Source of the DNA: Marinomonas transparens
GTDB lineage: Bacteria > Pseudomonadota > Gammaproteobacteria > Pseudomonadales > Marinomonadaceae
Direction of reading: 5' to 3'
Length of the DNA: 64,000 bases
Assembly (NCBI RefSeq): GCF_016463975.1
Contig: NZ_JAEMNX010000001.1
Span: 470,161-534,160, forward strand
The notes below the pieces were generated by a model. The model ran no database searches and was not told the DNA's origin. It worked only from the letters and a program-made list of their open reading frames with translations. Both the position numbers and the translations under genes were made by a program. Shown piece after piece: positions 7,908 through 16,646 of the stretch; position 1 is the stretch's first letter; each line of letters opens with the position of its first letter.

Positions 7908-9371
7908 CTAATGTCTTGGCAGCCAAATGGTCGCTTCTAACCCACCTTCTGGCAGGTTGCTAAGGGTGACTTCACCACCATGGGCACGAGCGATATTGCG
8001 GGCAATACTCAGGCCTAAGCCCATGCCACCGGGGTGACCGGAATGGTCTGGTGTGAGGCGAGTATAGGGTTGAAAGACCTTATCTATTTTATCGATTGGA
8101 ATGCCCGGACCTTGGTCGCAGATACGAATAGAAAGAGCATCTTCATCGTCCTCGATAAACACGGTAGCGTTTTTTCCGTAGTACAAAGCATTGTCGACTA
8201 GGTTACCGAGGCAACGCTTGATTGCCAAAGGTTTGCCGAAGTAGGGGTATCTTAGCTCTCCTTGTACCGAGAGGGTCGTACTGTGTAAATTTGCTGTACT
8301 TTGCATGTCTTTGAGCATTCTTACTATATTGATATCAATGCGATTTTCGTGAATGTCTGTTTCTTTGACGCTCTGTAGGGCGCCTTTTACCAGCATGTCG
8401 AGGTCTTCAAGGTCGCGGATCATGGCATCACGAATATCATCTTCATCGAGCATTTCTGCCCGTAGACGCAGGCGGGTAATGGGGGTTTTTAGGTCATGGG
8501 AAATGGAAGCAAACAGCCGCTCCCTATCATTTAAATACCTCTGTATGCGCATTTGCATGTCGTTGAAGGCTTTGGCGGTATTACGGACTTCCATACTGCC
8601 AACTTCTTTTATGGGCTTTGAGTCCCCTTGACCAAAGCGTTCTGCCGCCCGGGCGAGTGTGGCGAGTGGGCGAGTGATCCTTCTTAGAATGAGAATGCTA
8701 AGTAACAAGACGGTGATGACCGACATCGCCATGGAAAATAAACGATCTCCGGTGAGTGCTGAGGAGTTATTGAGAAAGTAAGGGTCAGGCATCAGGCTAG
8801 CTAGGTATAGCCAATCTTTATCATTAATTGGAATTTGAATAATGATAATAGGTGGTGTGAGTGGTTTGACCAGTAAGCTGTGGTGTCCCCATCGTTCTGG
8901 CAAATCCATTAGCAGTGTTTGGTTGTTAATAACATGTAGGTCGCTTGGGCTGGAAAATTGAATTTTGGCGTTTTTGATGCCGAGCTGTTTAGCAAGTGTG
9001 GACTGGACTTCGTTTTTTACTATGCCTTTTAAGTCTGAGTCGGGCAGGGCGTTTATGGTGATTTCTTCTTTATTTAGGGTGACAAAAAATCGTGTGCCGC
9101 CCATTTCTTGCAGCTGATCAATGACGATATGACGATAGTTTTGCGGTAAAGACGTGAAGTAACTCACCGTTGCGGCAATGCGAAATGCCATGTGCTTAGA
9201 TACTTCGCGAACATTTTGTTCTGTATCGGATTCTAATTGGCGCAACCAAATGGTGGTGCTGATGAACTGGGCACTGGCGACGCCCAACGCCATAATAATT
9301 AGGATCTGCCCAGTGAAAGACTGCGACCAGCGCTTGAGCCGAGAGCCTTTTGTTAATGCGTTAATGGGCAT
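7908..9371 (-). CDS. Sensor histidine kinase of the gts two-component system
   Basis: An EnvZ-type membrane kinase of 487 residues. TM1 spans about 20-43, a periplasmic sensor domain about 45-205, TM2 about 211-230 and HAMP 231-283. The phospho-acceptor is His292 in SISHDLKTP. The ATP-binding domain has the N box (LVDNALYYG), G1 (DQGPGIP) and G2 (GMGLGLSIA), so it should be an active kinase. Its 5' end overlaps the response-regulator gene by 11 bases. The position directly upstream of gtsA resembles the GtrS/GltR system that controls glucose uptake in Pseudomonas; I infer the same role here. The actual signal is not shown by the sequence. Confidence 0.9.
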   Translation of the reverse strand: MPINALTKGSRLKRWSQSFTGQILIIMALGVASAQFISTTIWLRQLESDTEQNVREVSKHMAFRIAATVSYFTSLPQNYRHIVIDQLQEMGGTRFFVTLNKEEITINALPDSDLKGIVKNEVQSTLAKQLGIKNAKIQFSSPSDLHVINNQTLLMDLPERWGHHSLLVKPLTPPIIIIQIPINDKDWLYLASLMPDPYFLNNSSALTGDRLFSMAMSVITVLLLSILILRRITRPLATLARAAERFGQGDSKPIKEVGSMEVRNTAKAFNDMQMRIQRYLNDRERLFASISHDLKTPITRLRLRAEMLDEDDIRDAMIRDLEDLDMLVKGALQSVKETDIHENRIDINIVRMLKDMQSTANLHSTTLSVQGELRYPYFGKPLAIKRCLGNLVDNALYYGKNATVFIEDDEDALSIRICDQGPGIPIDKIDKVFQPYTRLTPDHSGHPGGMGLGLSIARNIARAHGGEVTLSNLPEGGLEATIWLPRH

Positions 9372-10095
9372 AATCCGCAGTTTCTACGTTGGCGGTTAAA
9401 ATATAGCCTTGGCCTCGGACCGTTTTGATCAATTGAGGGTGGCGTGCATCTTCGTGTAAACGTTGTCTTAGCCGACTGACGTGCACGTCAATAAAGCGGT
9501 CTAAAGGGGCGCTGTCGCGACCACGGGTGTTTTCTGCAATATGCTCACGGGTGAGCACTTCTCCTGGTCTGCTCAAAAATAACATGAGTAAATTGTAATC
9601 GGCTCCAGATAAGGATTCTTTTTGATCTTGAAAATGCAATTCGCGCGATAAGGTGTCTAGAGTAAATTGGGCAAAATGATAAAGACGTTGTGCTAGGGCT
9701 GGAGGTTCCACTACTTCGCTGTGTTCCATGCGGCGCAAGATCGCTTTGATGCGTGCAAGTAGTTCTCGTGGGTTAAAAGGCTTAGCGAGGTAATCGTCAG
9801 CACCGATTTCTAAACCGATAATTCTATCCATTTCATCTGAATTAGCGGTCAGCATAATAACAGGTACCTGAGATTGTGTTCTTAGCGCACGGCACACAGA
9901 GAAACCATCTTGCCCCGGTAACATAATGTCTAAAATAACCAAGTCTACGTCTTGTTCAGGTTTGAAATTCTCTAGAAAGGCCTCTCCTGAGTCCGCGGTT
10001 AGCACGGTGAACTGGTGTTTTTCTAAATAAGTTTTGAGTAGGGTACGGATGTCATCGTCATCGTCTACCACATAGATACATTTCGCTTTGGTCAT
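9361..10095 (-). CDS. OmpR-family response regulator (GltR-like)
   Basis: A 244-residue regulator with an N-terminal receiver domain (acidic pocket DDDDD at 11-15, phospho-acceptor Asp56 in VILDIMLPG, Lys105 in LAKPF) and a C-terminal winged-helix DNA-binding domain (residues about 140-235, ending in KTVRGQGYIL). It is the first gene of the pair with the kinase; the 11-base overlap indicates coupling. The most likely target is the gtsA promoter just downstream. It may also act on the divergent fructokinase promoter, since the two genes share a 237-base intergenic region. Confidence 0.92.
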   Translation of the reverse strand: MTKAKCIYVVDDDDDIRTLLKTYLEKHQFTVLTADSGEAFLENFKPEQDVDLVILDIMLPGQDGFSVCRALRTQSQVPVIMLTANSDEMDRIIGLEIGADDYLAKPFNPRELLARIKAILRRMEHSEVVEPPALAQRLYHFAQFTLDTLSRELHFQDQKESLSGADYNLLMLFLSRPGEVLTREHIAENTRGRDSAPLDRFIDVHVSRLRQRLHEDARHPQLIKTVRGQGYILTANVETADYAH

Positions 10096-10194
10096 TGTTA
10101 TTCTCGATGAAAGGTATTTGATTGAGCTCAGTCTAACAAGAAAGTCATAGGTCGACCAATGACCTCCGTAGAGGCTGAAAAAAGAGATTAAATA

Positions 10195-10212
10195 AATTAA
10201 ATTGATTTAATT
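10195..10212. promoter_or_regulatory. 18-bp palindrome between regulator and fructokinase
   Basis: AATTAAAT-TG-ATTTAATT is a perfect inverted repeat in the divergent intergenic region 10096-10332. It is a plausible operator for either gene, but it is made almost only of A and T, so chance is a real alternative. Confidence 0.35.
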
Positions 10213-10332
10213 GAATCTGCGCTGCATAATTTTTCACTTAACCTTTTTATTCGAAACCTTTGCTCTATGTATTGGCAAGTCAATTAGGGTAGAGTTCTCA
10301 ATTTATCTTTCTGTAAAAACGAGCATAAAACA

Positions 10333-11304
10333 ATGACGACAAAAGTGATGGCATTTGGCGAAGCCTTAATCGACTTTCTTTCTAACGGTGCTACCCAAAC
10401 GGGTGAACTTGAATCTTTTACTAAGTTTCCCGGTGGTGCACCTGCTAATGTTGCCGTTGCCGTTGCGCGTTTAGGTGGTAATAGTCACTTTGTCGGTCAA
10501 GTGGGTGAGGATGCTTTTGGTTACTTTCTAAAAGATTCTTTAGACAGTTATGGTGTTAATACCAGCTGCATGTTGATGACCAAAGAAGCAAAAACGGCCT
10601 TGGCTTTTGTTAGTTTAGATAATACCGGCGAGCGCAGTTTTGAGTTTTACCGTAGCCCTTCAGCGGACATCTTATTCAAAGAGGCCGATTTTGACTCTGC
10701 TTGGTTTGCAGACAACAAGGGCGTTTTTCACACTTGCTCTAATACTTTAACGGATGAATCCATTACACAGGCGACGTTAGCGGGTGTCCGTATGGCTCGC
10801 GAAGCTAATTGGATTGTTAGTATTGATGTGAACTTAAGAACCAATCTTTGGCCTAATGGCCAGGTGGATACTCAACGGGTAATCGATTGGATGCAAAGTG
10901 GTGATGTGGTTAAGGCGAGTTTAGAAGAGTTAGCTGCATTATCAGCAGATCCTTTTGCTTTAATCGAGGAATCGCTTGCCGCTGGCGTTGCTTTGTTTGT
11001 CTTAACGGATGGCGGTAATGCTATTCGTTTCTTTACTCGCACCCATGGACAAGGTGAAGTGATTACGCCGAAAGTGGAGGTGAAAGACACTACCGCAGCG
11101 GGTGATGCCTTTGTCGGTGGTTTATTGTATCAATTGGCAGAACAAGGTGGTGATCGTGAATCATTGGTTGTTTTATCTCAAGATGAACTTATGAATATCG
11201 TGAAATTTGCCGCCGCATGTGGTGCTGATTCGGTGACTAAGCTTGGGGCTTATCCCTCCTTGCCTTCTTTTGCTGAGGCTACAGCGCGTTTAACGAGTTT
11301 TTAA
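10333..11304 (+). CDS. PfkB-family sugar kinase, probable fructokinase
   Basis: A 323-residue ribokinase-fold kinase. The first PfkB signature is seen as FPGGAPANVAVAVARLGG (32-49) and the second as DTTAAGDAFVGG (252-263), with catalytic base Asp258 in the anion hole. The opening MAFGEALIDF and the GGAPANVAV block are typical of bacterial fructokinases (ATP + fructose to fructose-6-phosphate) and differ from ribokinase. Its place just upstream of an alpha-glucoside importer and alpha-glucosidase fits fructose released from sucrose. It has its own terminator, so it is a separate transcript from the agl genes. Other keto-sugars such as 2-keto-3-deoxygluconate cannot be excluded. Confidence 0.85.
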   Translation: MTTKVMAFGEALIDFLSNGATQTGELESFTKFPGGAPANVAVAVARLGGNSHFVGQVGEDAFGYFLKDSLDSYGVNTSCMLMTKEAKTALAFVSLDNTGERSFEFYRSPSADILFKEADFDSAWFADNKGVFHTCSNTLTDESITQATLAGVRMAREANWIVSIDVNLRTNLWPNGQVDTQRVIDWMQSGDVVKASLEELAALSADPFALIEESLAAGVALFVLTDGGNAIRFFTRTHGQGEVITPKVEVKDTTAAGDAFVGGLLYQLAEQGGDRESLVVLSQDELMNIVKFAAACGADSVTKLGAYPSLPSFAEATARLTSF

Positions 11305-11376
11305 TGTTGATCGTTGATCAGGAGTCAATTGGCCTTTTATTAAGTTAAACGGTTAAGAGAAGAGGTGCTTACTCAA

Positions 11377-11404
11377 GAAAACGCGGCTATGCTGCGTTTT
11401 TTTT
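11377..11404 (+). terminator. Terminator after fructokinase
   Basis: AAAACGCGGC pairs with GCTGCGTTTT (one G-U) around a three-base loop and runs into a T tract. Confidence 0.85.
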
Positions 11405-11520
11405 TGAGCCGAATAAAGAAGAGAAAAGTGCAAGAAAATAGTATATTTTGTGTGTCTGTGTTCCACATTTAACCCTTTAACTTGCTGAATTTCCGTTGAA
11501 AATTTATCGCCCGCTGTTTT

Positions 11521-11590
11521 TTATTCGTTTTTATGGTGCGTTTTTTAATTCGCATTTGTCTCAGCCCCTACTATAAATAAAAACGAATTA
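11521..11590. promoter_or_regulatory. Repeated TTCGTTTT-type sites upstream of aglE
   Basis: The 445-base gap before aglE contains TTATTCGTTTTTAT at 11521-11534 and its near-exact reverse complement ATAAAAACGAATTA at 11577-11590. A third partial copy (TTAATTCG, about 11546) lies between them. Two such sites about 56 bases apart centre to centre are what a dimer-pair or looping repressor would use; the LacI-type regulator at 18369 is the natural candidate. The rest of the gap shows no gene. Confidence 0.4.
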
Positions 11591-11752
11591 AGATAATATT
11601 AAGGGGTGCGAAACCTTGAACCATGGAGGGTGATTGTTAATAATCGAATATCTTCTTAATCCTTATAGAAGAAGTGTTTTACCCTGTATCGACTTATGAT
11701 AATAACAACAAAGGCAGTATGGTATGTCCGTATTAGCCGATAAGGAGCGATG

Positions 11753-13105
11753 ATGAAAAAGTCCCTATTGTCTATGGCTGTTGCCGTGACACTTTCTACA
11801 AATGCTGTTTACGCAGCAGATCTTATGTTTACTCCAGGTGAAGATTCTCGATTTAATTGGGCGAGCTATGATGCGCTTAAATCTGTCGATTTATCTGGCG
11901 AAACGGTTTCTGCATTTGGCCCTTGGATGGGCGATGAGAAAGCCAACTTTGAGCGTGTAATTGCTTACTTTGAAAAAGCCACTGGCGCGAAAGTCAATTA
12001 CTCTGGCTCAGATTCTTTTGAACAACAAATTGTGATTGATACCCAAGCGGGTAGTGCCCCTAACATCTCTATTTTTCCTCAACCTGGTCTGGCAGCGGAT
12101 TTAGCCTCTAAAGGCGCTCTTACGCCACTGAGCAATAAGGTTAAGGAAGGCGTTAAGAAAGACTACGCTGCGGGTCAGTCTTGGGTAGATCTAGCGACCT
12201 TTAAAGATTCTAAAGGTGACGATAATCTATACGGTGTTTTCTATCGTGCCGACTTGAAGTCTTTGGTTTGGTATTCACCAGATAACTTCTTGGATGCTGG
12301 TTACGATGTTCCTGAAACGATGGAAGATCTAAAAGATCTTACGAAGCAGATTGTTGCTGATGGCGGTACGCCTTGGTGCATCGGTCTGGGTTCAGGGGCT
12401 GCAACTGGTTGGCCCGCAACAGACTGGGTAGAAGATATGTTGCTTCGTACTCAACCTGCGGCGGTTTATGATGGTTGGGTCACCAATGATGTGAAATTTG
12501 ATGACCCACGTATTGTTGATGCTATCAAAGAGTTTGGTTGGTTTGCTCGTAATGATGCCTATGTTGATGGTGGTGCGGGTGCGGTAGCATCTACCGATTT
12601 CCGTGACAGCCCCAAAGGTTTGTTTCAATCACCGCCAAAATGTTACATGCATCGTCAAGCCTCTTTCATTCCAGCATTTTTCCCTGAAGGTACCACGCTT
12701 GGTTTAGATGCTGATTTCTTCTACTTCCCGTCTTATGCTTCTAAAAACTTGGGTAACCCAGTATTAGGCGCGGGAACATTAGTCAGTATTACCAATGATT
12801 CTAAAGGCGCTCGTGAATTTATTGAATTCCTTCGCTCACCGATTGCCCATGAATTATGGATGGCGCAAACGGGATTCTTATCCGCTCATTTAGGTGCTAA
12901 TCCGGAGCTTTACTCTAGTGATGCTGCTAGAAAACAAGGCGAAATCTTGCGTTATGCAACGACTTTCCGCTTTGATGGCTCGGATCTGATGCCTGGTAAG
13001 ATTGGTGCAGGTTCATTTTGGACTGGCATGGTTGATTACACCAGTGGTAAGGATGCAAAAACGGTTGCCGAGGATATTCAAAAAACTTGGAATGCGTTGA
13101 AGTAA
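11753..13105 (+). CDS. aglE: Alpha-glucoside ABC substrate-binding protein (AglE-like)
   Basis: Periplasmic binding protein of the importer encoded by the following genes. Two ATG codons stand in tandem at 11750 and 11753; the second is preferred because AAGGAG at 11742 is only two bases from the first and five from the second. The Sec signal peptide (KKSLLSMAV...VYAA) ends near residue 24. The mature protein is an extracellular solute-binding family 1 fold of about 430 residues, with an unusual acidic and aromatic N-terminus (FTPGEDSRFNW) and the block SGSDSFEQQI. Length and operon order match the AglE family described in Sinorhizobium for sucrose, maltose and trehalose. The exact sugar is inferred from neighbours. 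Confidence 0.88.
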   Translation: MKKSLLSMAVAVTLSTNAVYAADLMFTPGEDSRFNWASYDALKSVDLSGETVSAFGPWMGDEKANFERVIAYFEKATGAKVNYSGSDSFEQQIVIDTQAGSAPNISIFPQPGLAADLASKGALTPLSNKVKEGVKKDYAAGQSWVDLATFKDSKGDDNLYGVFYRADLKSLVWYSPDNFLDAGYDVPETMEDLKDLTKQIVADGGTPWCIGLGSGAATGWPATDWVEDMLLRTQPAAVYDGWVTNDVKFDDPRIVDAIKEFGWFARNDAYVDGGAGAVASTDFRDSPKGLFQSPPKCYMHRQASFIPAFFPEGTTLGLDADFFYFPSYASKNLGNPVLGAGTLVSITNDSKGAREFIEFLRSPIAHELWMAQTGFLSAHLGANPELYSSDAARKQGEILRYATTFRFDGSDLMPGKIGAGSFWTGMVDYTSGKDAKTVAEDIQKTWNALK

Positions 13106-13117
13106 TCTTTTAAAAAC

Positions 13118-13154
13118 AGCGCCTGAGCAGGCTTGCCTTGCTCGGGCGCTTTTT
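13118..13154 (+). terminator. Hairpin terminator inside the agl operon
   Basis: AGCGCCTGAGCA pairs with TGCTCGGGCGCT (one G-U) and is followed by TTTTT. It lies 12 bases after the aglE stop. It probably lets only part of transcription pass to the permease genes. Confidence 0.8.
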
Positions 13155-13219
13155 AGCATTTGTTAAATAATAAATGGCTTTATGGGTCATCTCTCTATTC
13201 GATGTATTTTGGAGTTTCT

Positions 13220-14230
13220 ATGGGACAGCTCGCTTCTGCGTTATTGACCATGATTCTAGGTGTTTTAGGGTGTGCCGCGTATTTTTACGGTTCAAATGCA
13301 CTCTTGGACAAAATCTTCCCGACAAAAAAAGGCAATGCACAAACCGTTGCTCATAATTTGCGAATTGCCAATATGGTTCGCCCATGGTTATTTCTAGGGC
13401 CTGCGGTTTTACTACTTACCTTTTATTTGTTTTATCCTGTGATTGATTCTATTCGCTTGTCCTTTTTTGGCCGTTCGGGTGAAGAGTTTGTTGGTCTTTC
13501 CAATTATATTTGGTTATTTCACAGTGATGAATTTTTTGAATCTTTCCGTAATAACATGCTATGGCTGGTTTTTGTTCCTACAGCGGCGACCTTTTTTGGT
13601 CTCATTATTGCGACCATGACGGATCGTATTTGGTGGGGCAATATTGCAAAAAGCCTTATTTTTATGCCGATGGCGATTTCTTTTGTCGGTGCTTCGGTTA
13701 TTTGGAAGTTCATTTATGATTATCGCAGTGGCGGCGATGACCAAATTGGTTTGTTGAATGCGTTAGTGGTTTTCTTTGGTGGTGAGCCGCAAACTTGGAT
13801 TGCCATTCCTTTCTGGAATAATTTCTTTTTAATGATCATCTTGGTGTGGATTCAAACGGGGTTTGCCATGGTGATTTTATCTGCAGCATTACGTGGTATT
13901 CCTGATGAAACCATCGAAGCGGCGGTATTAGATGGCGCTAGCGGCGTGCAAATATTTTTCAAAATCATGGTGCCACAAATTTGGGGAACCATTGCCGTTG
14001 TTTGGACCACCATTACGATTCTGGTGCTCAAGGTATTCGATATTGTATTGGCGATGACGAATGGCCAATGGGGAACACAGGTGTTGGCGAATCAAATGTT
14101 TGACTGGATGTTCCGTGGTGGCGGTGACTTTGGTCGTGGTGCAGTAGTCGCGATTGTTATCATGGTATTGGTGATCCCTATTATGGTTTGGAATATCAAA
14201 CGTGCCAATGCAGAAATGGAGGGTCGTTAA
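13220..14230 (+). CDS. aglF: Alpha-glucoside ABC transporter permease (AglF-like)
   Basis: An inner-membrane permease of 336 residues. The start at ATG 13220 is chosen because GGAG stands five bases ahead; an in-frame TTG at 13160 has no site and falls next to the terminator. There is one extra N-terminal membrane segment (ASALLTMILGVLGCAAYF), then a loop, then the six-helix MalF-type core. The ATPase-docking loop is visible as ETIEAAVLDGASGVQIFFKI near residue 240. The stop is followed by ATG of aglG after one base. Role: one half of the pore for alpha-glucoside entry. Confidence 0.88.
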   Translation: MGQLASALLTMILGVLGCAAYFYGSNALLDKIFPTKKGNAQTVAHNLRIANMVRPWLFLGPAVLLLTFYLFYPVIDSIRLSFFGRSGEEFVGLSNYIWLFHSDEFFESFRNNMLWLVFVPTAATFFGLIIATMTDRIWWGNIAKSLIFMPMAISFVGASVIWKFIYDYRSGGDDQIGLLNALVVFFGGEPQTWIAIPFWNNFFLMIILVWIQTGFAMVILSAALRGIPDETIEAAVLDGASGVQIFFKIMVPQIWGTIAVVWTTITILVLKVFDIVLAMTNGQWGTQVLANQMFDWMFRGGGDFGRGAVVAIVIMVLVIPIMVWNIKRANAEMEGR

Positions 14231-14231
14231 T

Positions 14232-15374
14232 ATGATCACATCATCAAAACGTACCCCGTTAACCTATTTGGTTCATGCGACCGTTCTTTTCCTCGTGATT
14301 ATGTGGACGATTCCGACGGCGGGTTTATTCATTTCGTCTATTCGAGATAAAGATCAACTGTCTGTTTCTGGCTGGTGGACAGCCTTATCTACGTCTACGC
14401 AGCAGCTTGTCACTCGGGCTAATGACCCTTCCACTCAAACTCTAGAAGGTGGCTTGTATCTCATTCAGGGCAATATCTTTGACGGTGCTCCCGGTGAAGT
14501 GACTAAGTTTGGTTCTAGTTCTTTAAAACCTGATGCTTTTGATGTCGGTACAAAGGTTGAATTGAAGCGCGGCCAAACTTTGCAGGTCATGAAAAATGGG
14601 GATTATACCTTTGCCTCACCAACGGAGTGGAAAGGTTCTCGTAGCAGTCGTATTTTTTATACGGCCGAAACACCGCCACGCTTTACTTTAGATAACTATC
14701 GTGAAGTATTAAGTGCGGAAGGGCTAGGGCAGTCGTTTATTAATTCACTGACAGTGACCATTCCAGCGACCATTATTCCCATTTTGGTGGCGGCGTTTGC
14801 CGCCTATGCTCTTGCTTGGATGAGCTTTCCCGGGCGTGCGTTATTGTTAGCTGCGGTGGTTGGTTTGTTGGTTGTACCTTTGCAAATGTCACTGATTCCC
14901 TTGCTGAAAAGTTATAATCTGATTGGTGAGTTCTTTGGTGTCGGGTCGAAAACCTATGTGGGGATTTGGCTGGCGCATACGGGGTTTGGTTTGCCATTGG
15001 CGATTTATTTACTACGTAACTATATAGCAGGCTTACCAAGTGAAATTATTGAGTCGGCTCGTGTTGATGGCGCATCCGATTTTGATATTTTCCGCAAAAT
15101 CGTTTTACCTCTGTCTTTCCCAGCTTTGGCGTCCTTTGCCATCTTCCAGTTCCTTTGGGTTTGGAATGATTTGTTGATTGCCATGGTCTTTCTTGGCAAT
15201 GATGCGGAGCATTTGGTGCTGACAGGGCAATTGCGTGAACTATTAGGGTCTCGTGGTGGTAACTGGGAAATTCTAACAGCTTCGGCGTTTATCACCATCA
15301 TTATCCCTGTTTGTGTCTTCTTTGGCTTGCAGCGTTATTTAGTACGTGGCTTGCTGGCTGGCTCAGTGAAATAA
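14232..15374 (+). CDS. aglG: Alpha-glucoside ABC transporter permease (AglG-like)
   Basis: Second permease, 381 residues. Start ATG 14232 follows GGAGGG, which lies inside the end of aglF. After the first membrane helix (residues about 12-32) there is a large periplasmic domain of about 120 residues (SGWWTALSTSTQQ... to ETPPRFTLDNYREVL). This is longer than in MalG and is characteristic of the AglG group. Five further helices follow, with the EAA loop EIIESARVDGASDFDIFRKI. The last residues (LVRGLLAGSVK) are typical of MalG-type C-termini. Confidence 0.88.
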   Translation: MITSSKRTPLTYLVHATVLFLVIMWTIPTAGLFISSIRDKDQLSVSGWWTALSTSTQQLVTRANDPSTQTLEGGLYLIQGNIFDGAPGEVTKFGSSSLKPDAFDVGTKVELKRGQTLQVMKNGDYTFASPTEWKGSRSSRIFYTAETPPRFTLDNYREVLSAEGLGQSFINSLTVTIPATIIPILVAAFAAYALAWMSFPGRALLLAAVVGLLVVPLQMSLIPLLKSYNLIGEFFGVGSKTYVGIWLAHTGFGLPLAIYLLRNYIAGLPSEIIESARVDGASDFDIFRKIVLPLSFPALASFAIFQFLWVWNDLLIAMVFLGNDAEHLVLTGQLRELLGSRGGNWEILTASAFITIIIPVCVFFGLQRYLVRGLLAGSVK

Positions 15375-15448
15375 ACCTTACACCTAAGTGGGTGGGTCGA
15401 GCTTTGCTCCCCACCCAAGGTACGAACTCAGATTGAGGAAGTGTAGTC

Positions 15449-16549
15449 ATGGCAGATGTAAAATTAACCCATGTTAAAAAAATCTATTCCAATAATGTAG
15501 AAGTATTAAAAGACATCAATTTAGACATTAAACAGGGCGAATTTATCGTGTTTGTTGGGCCATCAGGCTGTGGTAAGTCTACCCTGTTGCGGATGATTTC
15601 TGGTCTTGAAGAAATCTCTGCTGGTACGCTTGAAATTGATGGGGAAGTTGTTAATGACATTCCTCCTGCATTGCGTGGTATTGCTATGGTGTTCCAGAGC
15701 TACGCTTTGTACCCACACATGACGGTATACGACAACATGGCGTTCAGCTTACAAATTGCCAAGGTGAAGAAAGACGACGTCGATAAGCAAGTGCGTAAGG
15801 CGGCAGATATGCTGCAATTGACGCCTTATTTGGATCGTCTACCTAAGGCGTTATCTGGTGGTCAACGTCAGCGTGTTGCCATTGGTCGTGCGATTGTGCG
15901 TCGCCCTAAAGTGTTTTTGTTTGATGAGCCTTTGTCTAACTTGGATGCGGCGCTACGTGTCGCGACTCGTATGGAAATCGCCAATTTAAAAGACAGCATG
16001 CCTGATTCGACCATGATCTATGTGACTCATGATCAAGTAGAAGCCATGACTTTAGCGGATCGGATTGTTTTATTGTCTGGCGGTAATATTGAGCAAGTTG
16101 GTTCACCGCTCGAGCTCTATGAGCATCCTGCTAATGTCTTCGTTGCTAAGTTTATTGGTTCTCCCGCGATGAACATTATTCCTTGTCGGGTGGAAGCAAC
16201 TGGAGATCAAACCACCGTGTCTTTACCAGATACGTCGACAGTGCAAACGCCTGTTGTCACCGCGTCTAGTGAGCAATCTAAAGCGGCCTTTTTTGGGATC
16301 CGTCCAGAAGACGTTGGTGTTGTAGACACGAAAGAAGAAGCTTTTGTGTCTGGTGAAGTGTCGTTTGTTGAATCTCTTGGTGAAGCCACTTTGCTTTATG
16401 TGAAGGTGTCTGGTTGTGAAGATATGGTGATTGCTAAGCAAGCAGGAACATTAGCGACTAAGCGTGGTGATATTGTTCACTTATCGGCAGGGCCTGAAAA
16501 AATGCATTTGTTTGATGAGAACGAGCAGTCTTATAAGCGTGAAGCCTAA
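15449..16549 (+). CDS. aglK: Alpha-glucoside ABC transporter ATP-binding protein (AglK-like)
   Basis: MalK-type ATPase, 366 residues. Walker A GPSGCGKST lies at 37-45, signature ALSGGQRQR near 134, Walker B VFLFDEP, and the switch His in VTHDQVEAM. A C-terminal regulatory OB domain begins around 235 (IGSPAMNIIP, GIRPEDVGV). It lies 74 bases after aglG; this gap holds a GC-rich hairpin (GGGTGGG with CCCACCC) without a T-run. It is clearly a separate gene from gtsD, so each importer has its own ATPase. Confidence 0.9.
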   Translation: MADVKLTHVKKIYSNNVEVLKDINLDIKQGEFIVFVGPSGCGKSTLLRMISGLEEISAGTLEIDGEVVNDIPPALRGIAMVFQSYALYPHMTVYDNMAFSLQIAKVKKDDVDKQVRKAADMLQLTPYLDRLPKALSGGQRQRVAIGRAIVRRPKVFLFDEPLSNLDAALRVATRMEIANLKDSMPDSTMIYVTHDQVEAMTLADRIVLLSGGNIEQVGSPLELYEHPANVFVAKFIGSPAMNIIPCRVEATGDQTTVSLPDTSTVQTPVVTASSEQSKAAFFGIRPEDVGVVDTKEEAFVSGEVSFVESLGEATLLYVKVSGCEDMVIAKQAGTLATKRGDIVHLSAGPEKMHLFDENEQSYKREA

Positions 16550-16596
16550 CGTGCTAAGACAGGCTTGAAGATCTGGGTTATAGCGTAATTTTAAAT

Positions 16597-16619
16597 GGGG
16601 TAATGCTTGGCATTGCCCC
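16597..16619 (+). terminator. Hairpin between aglK and aglA
   Basis: GGGGTAATGC pairs with GCATTGCCCC (one G-U) around a three-base loop, followed by TAGTTTTATCTTTTTT. The broken T-run suggests a partial terminator within the operon. Confidence 0.55.
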
Positions 16620-16646
16620 TAGTTTTATCTTTTTTGGAGAGTCTTG

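Noticed and set aside
10195..10212. HexR-type operator at the AT palindrome
   Set aside because: It lacks the outer TGT/ACA bases expected of that site, so no regulator was named.
15390..15421. GC-rich hairpin between aglG and aglK as a terminator
   Set aside because: There is no T-run after it and the operon clearly continues.
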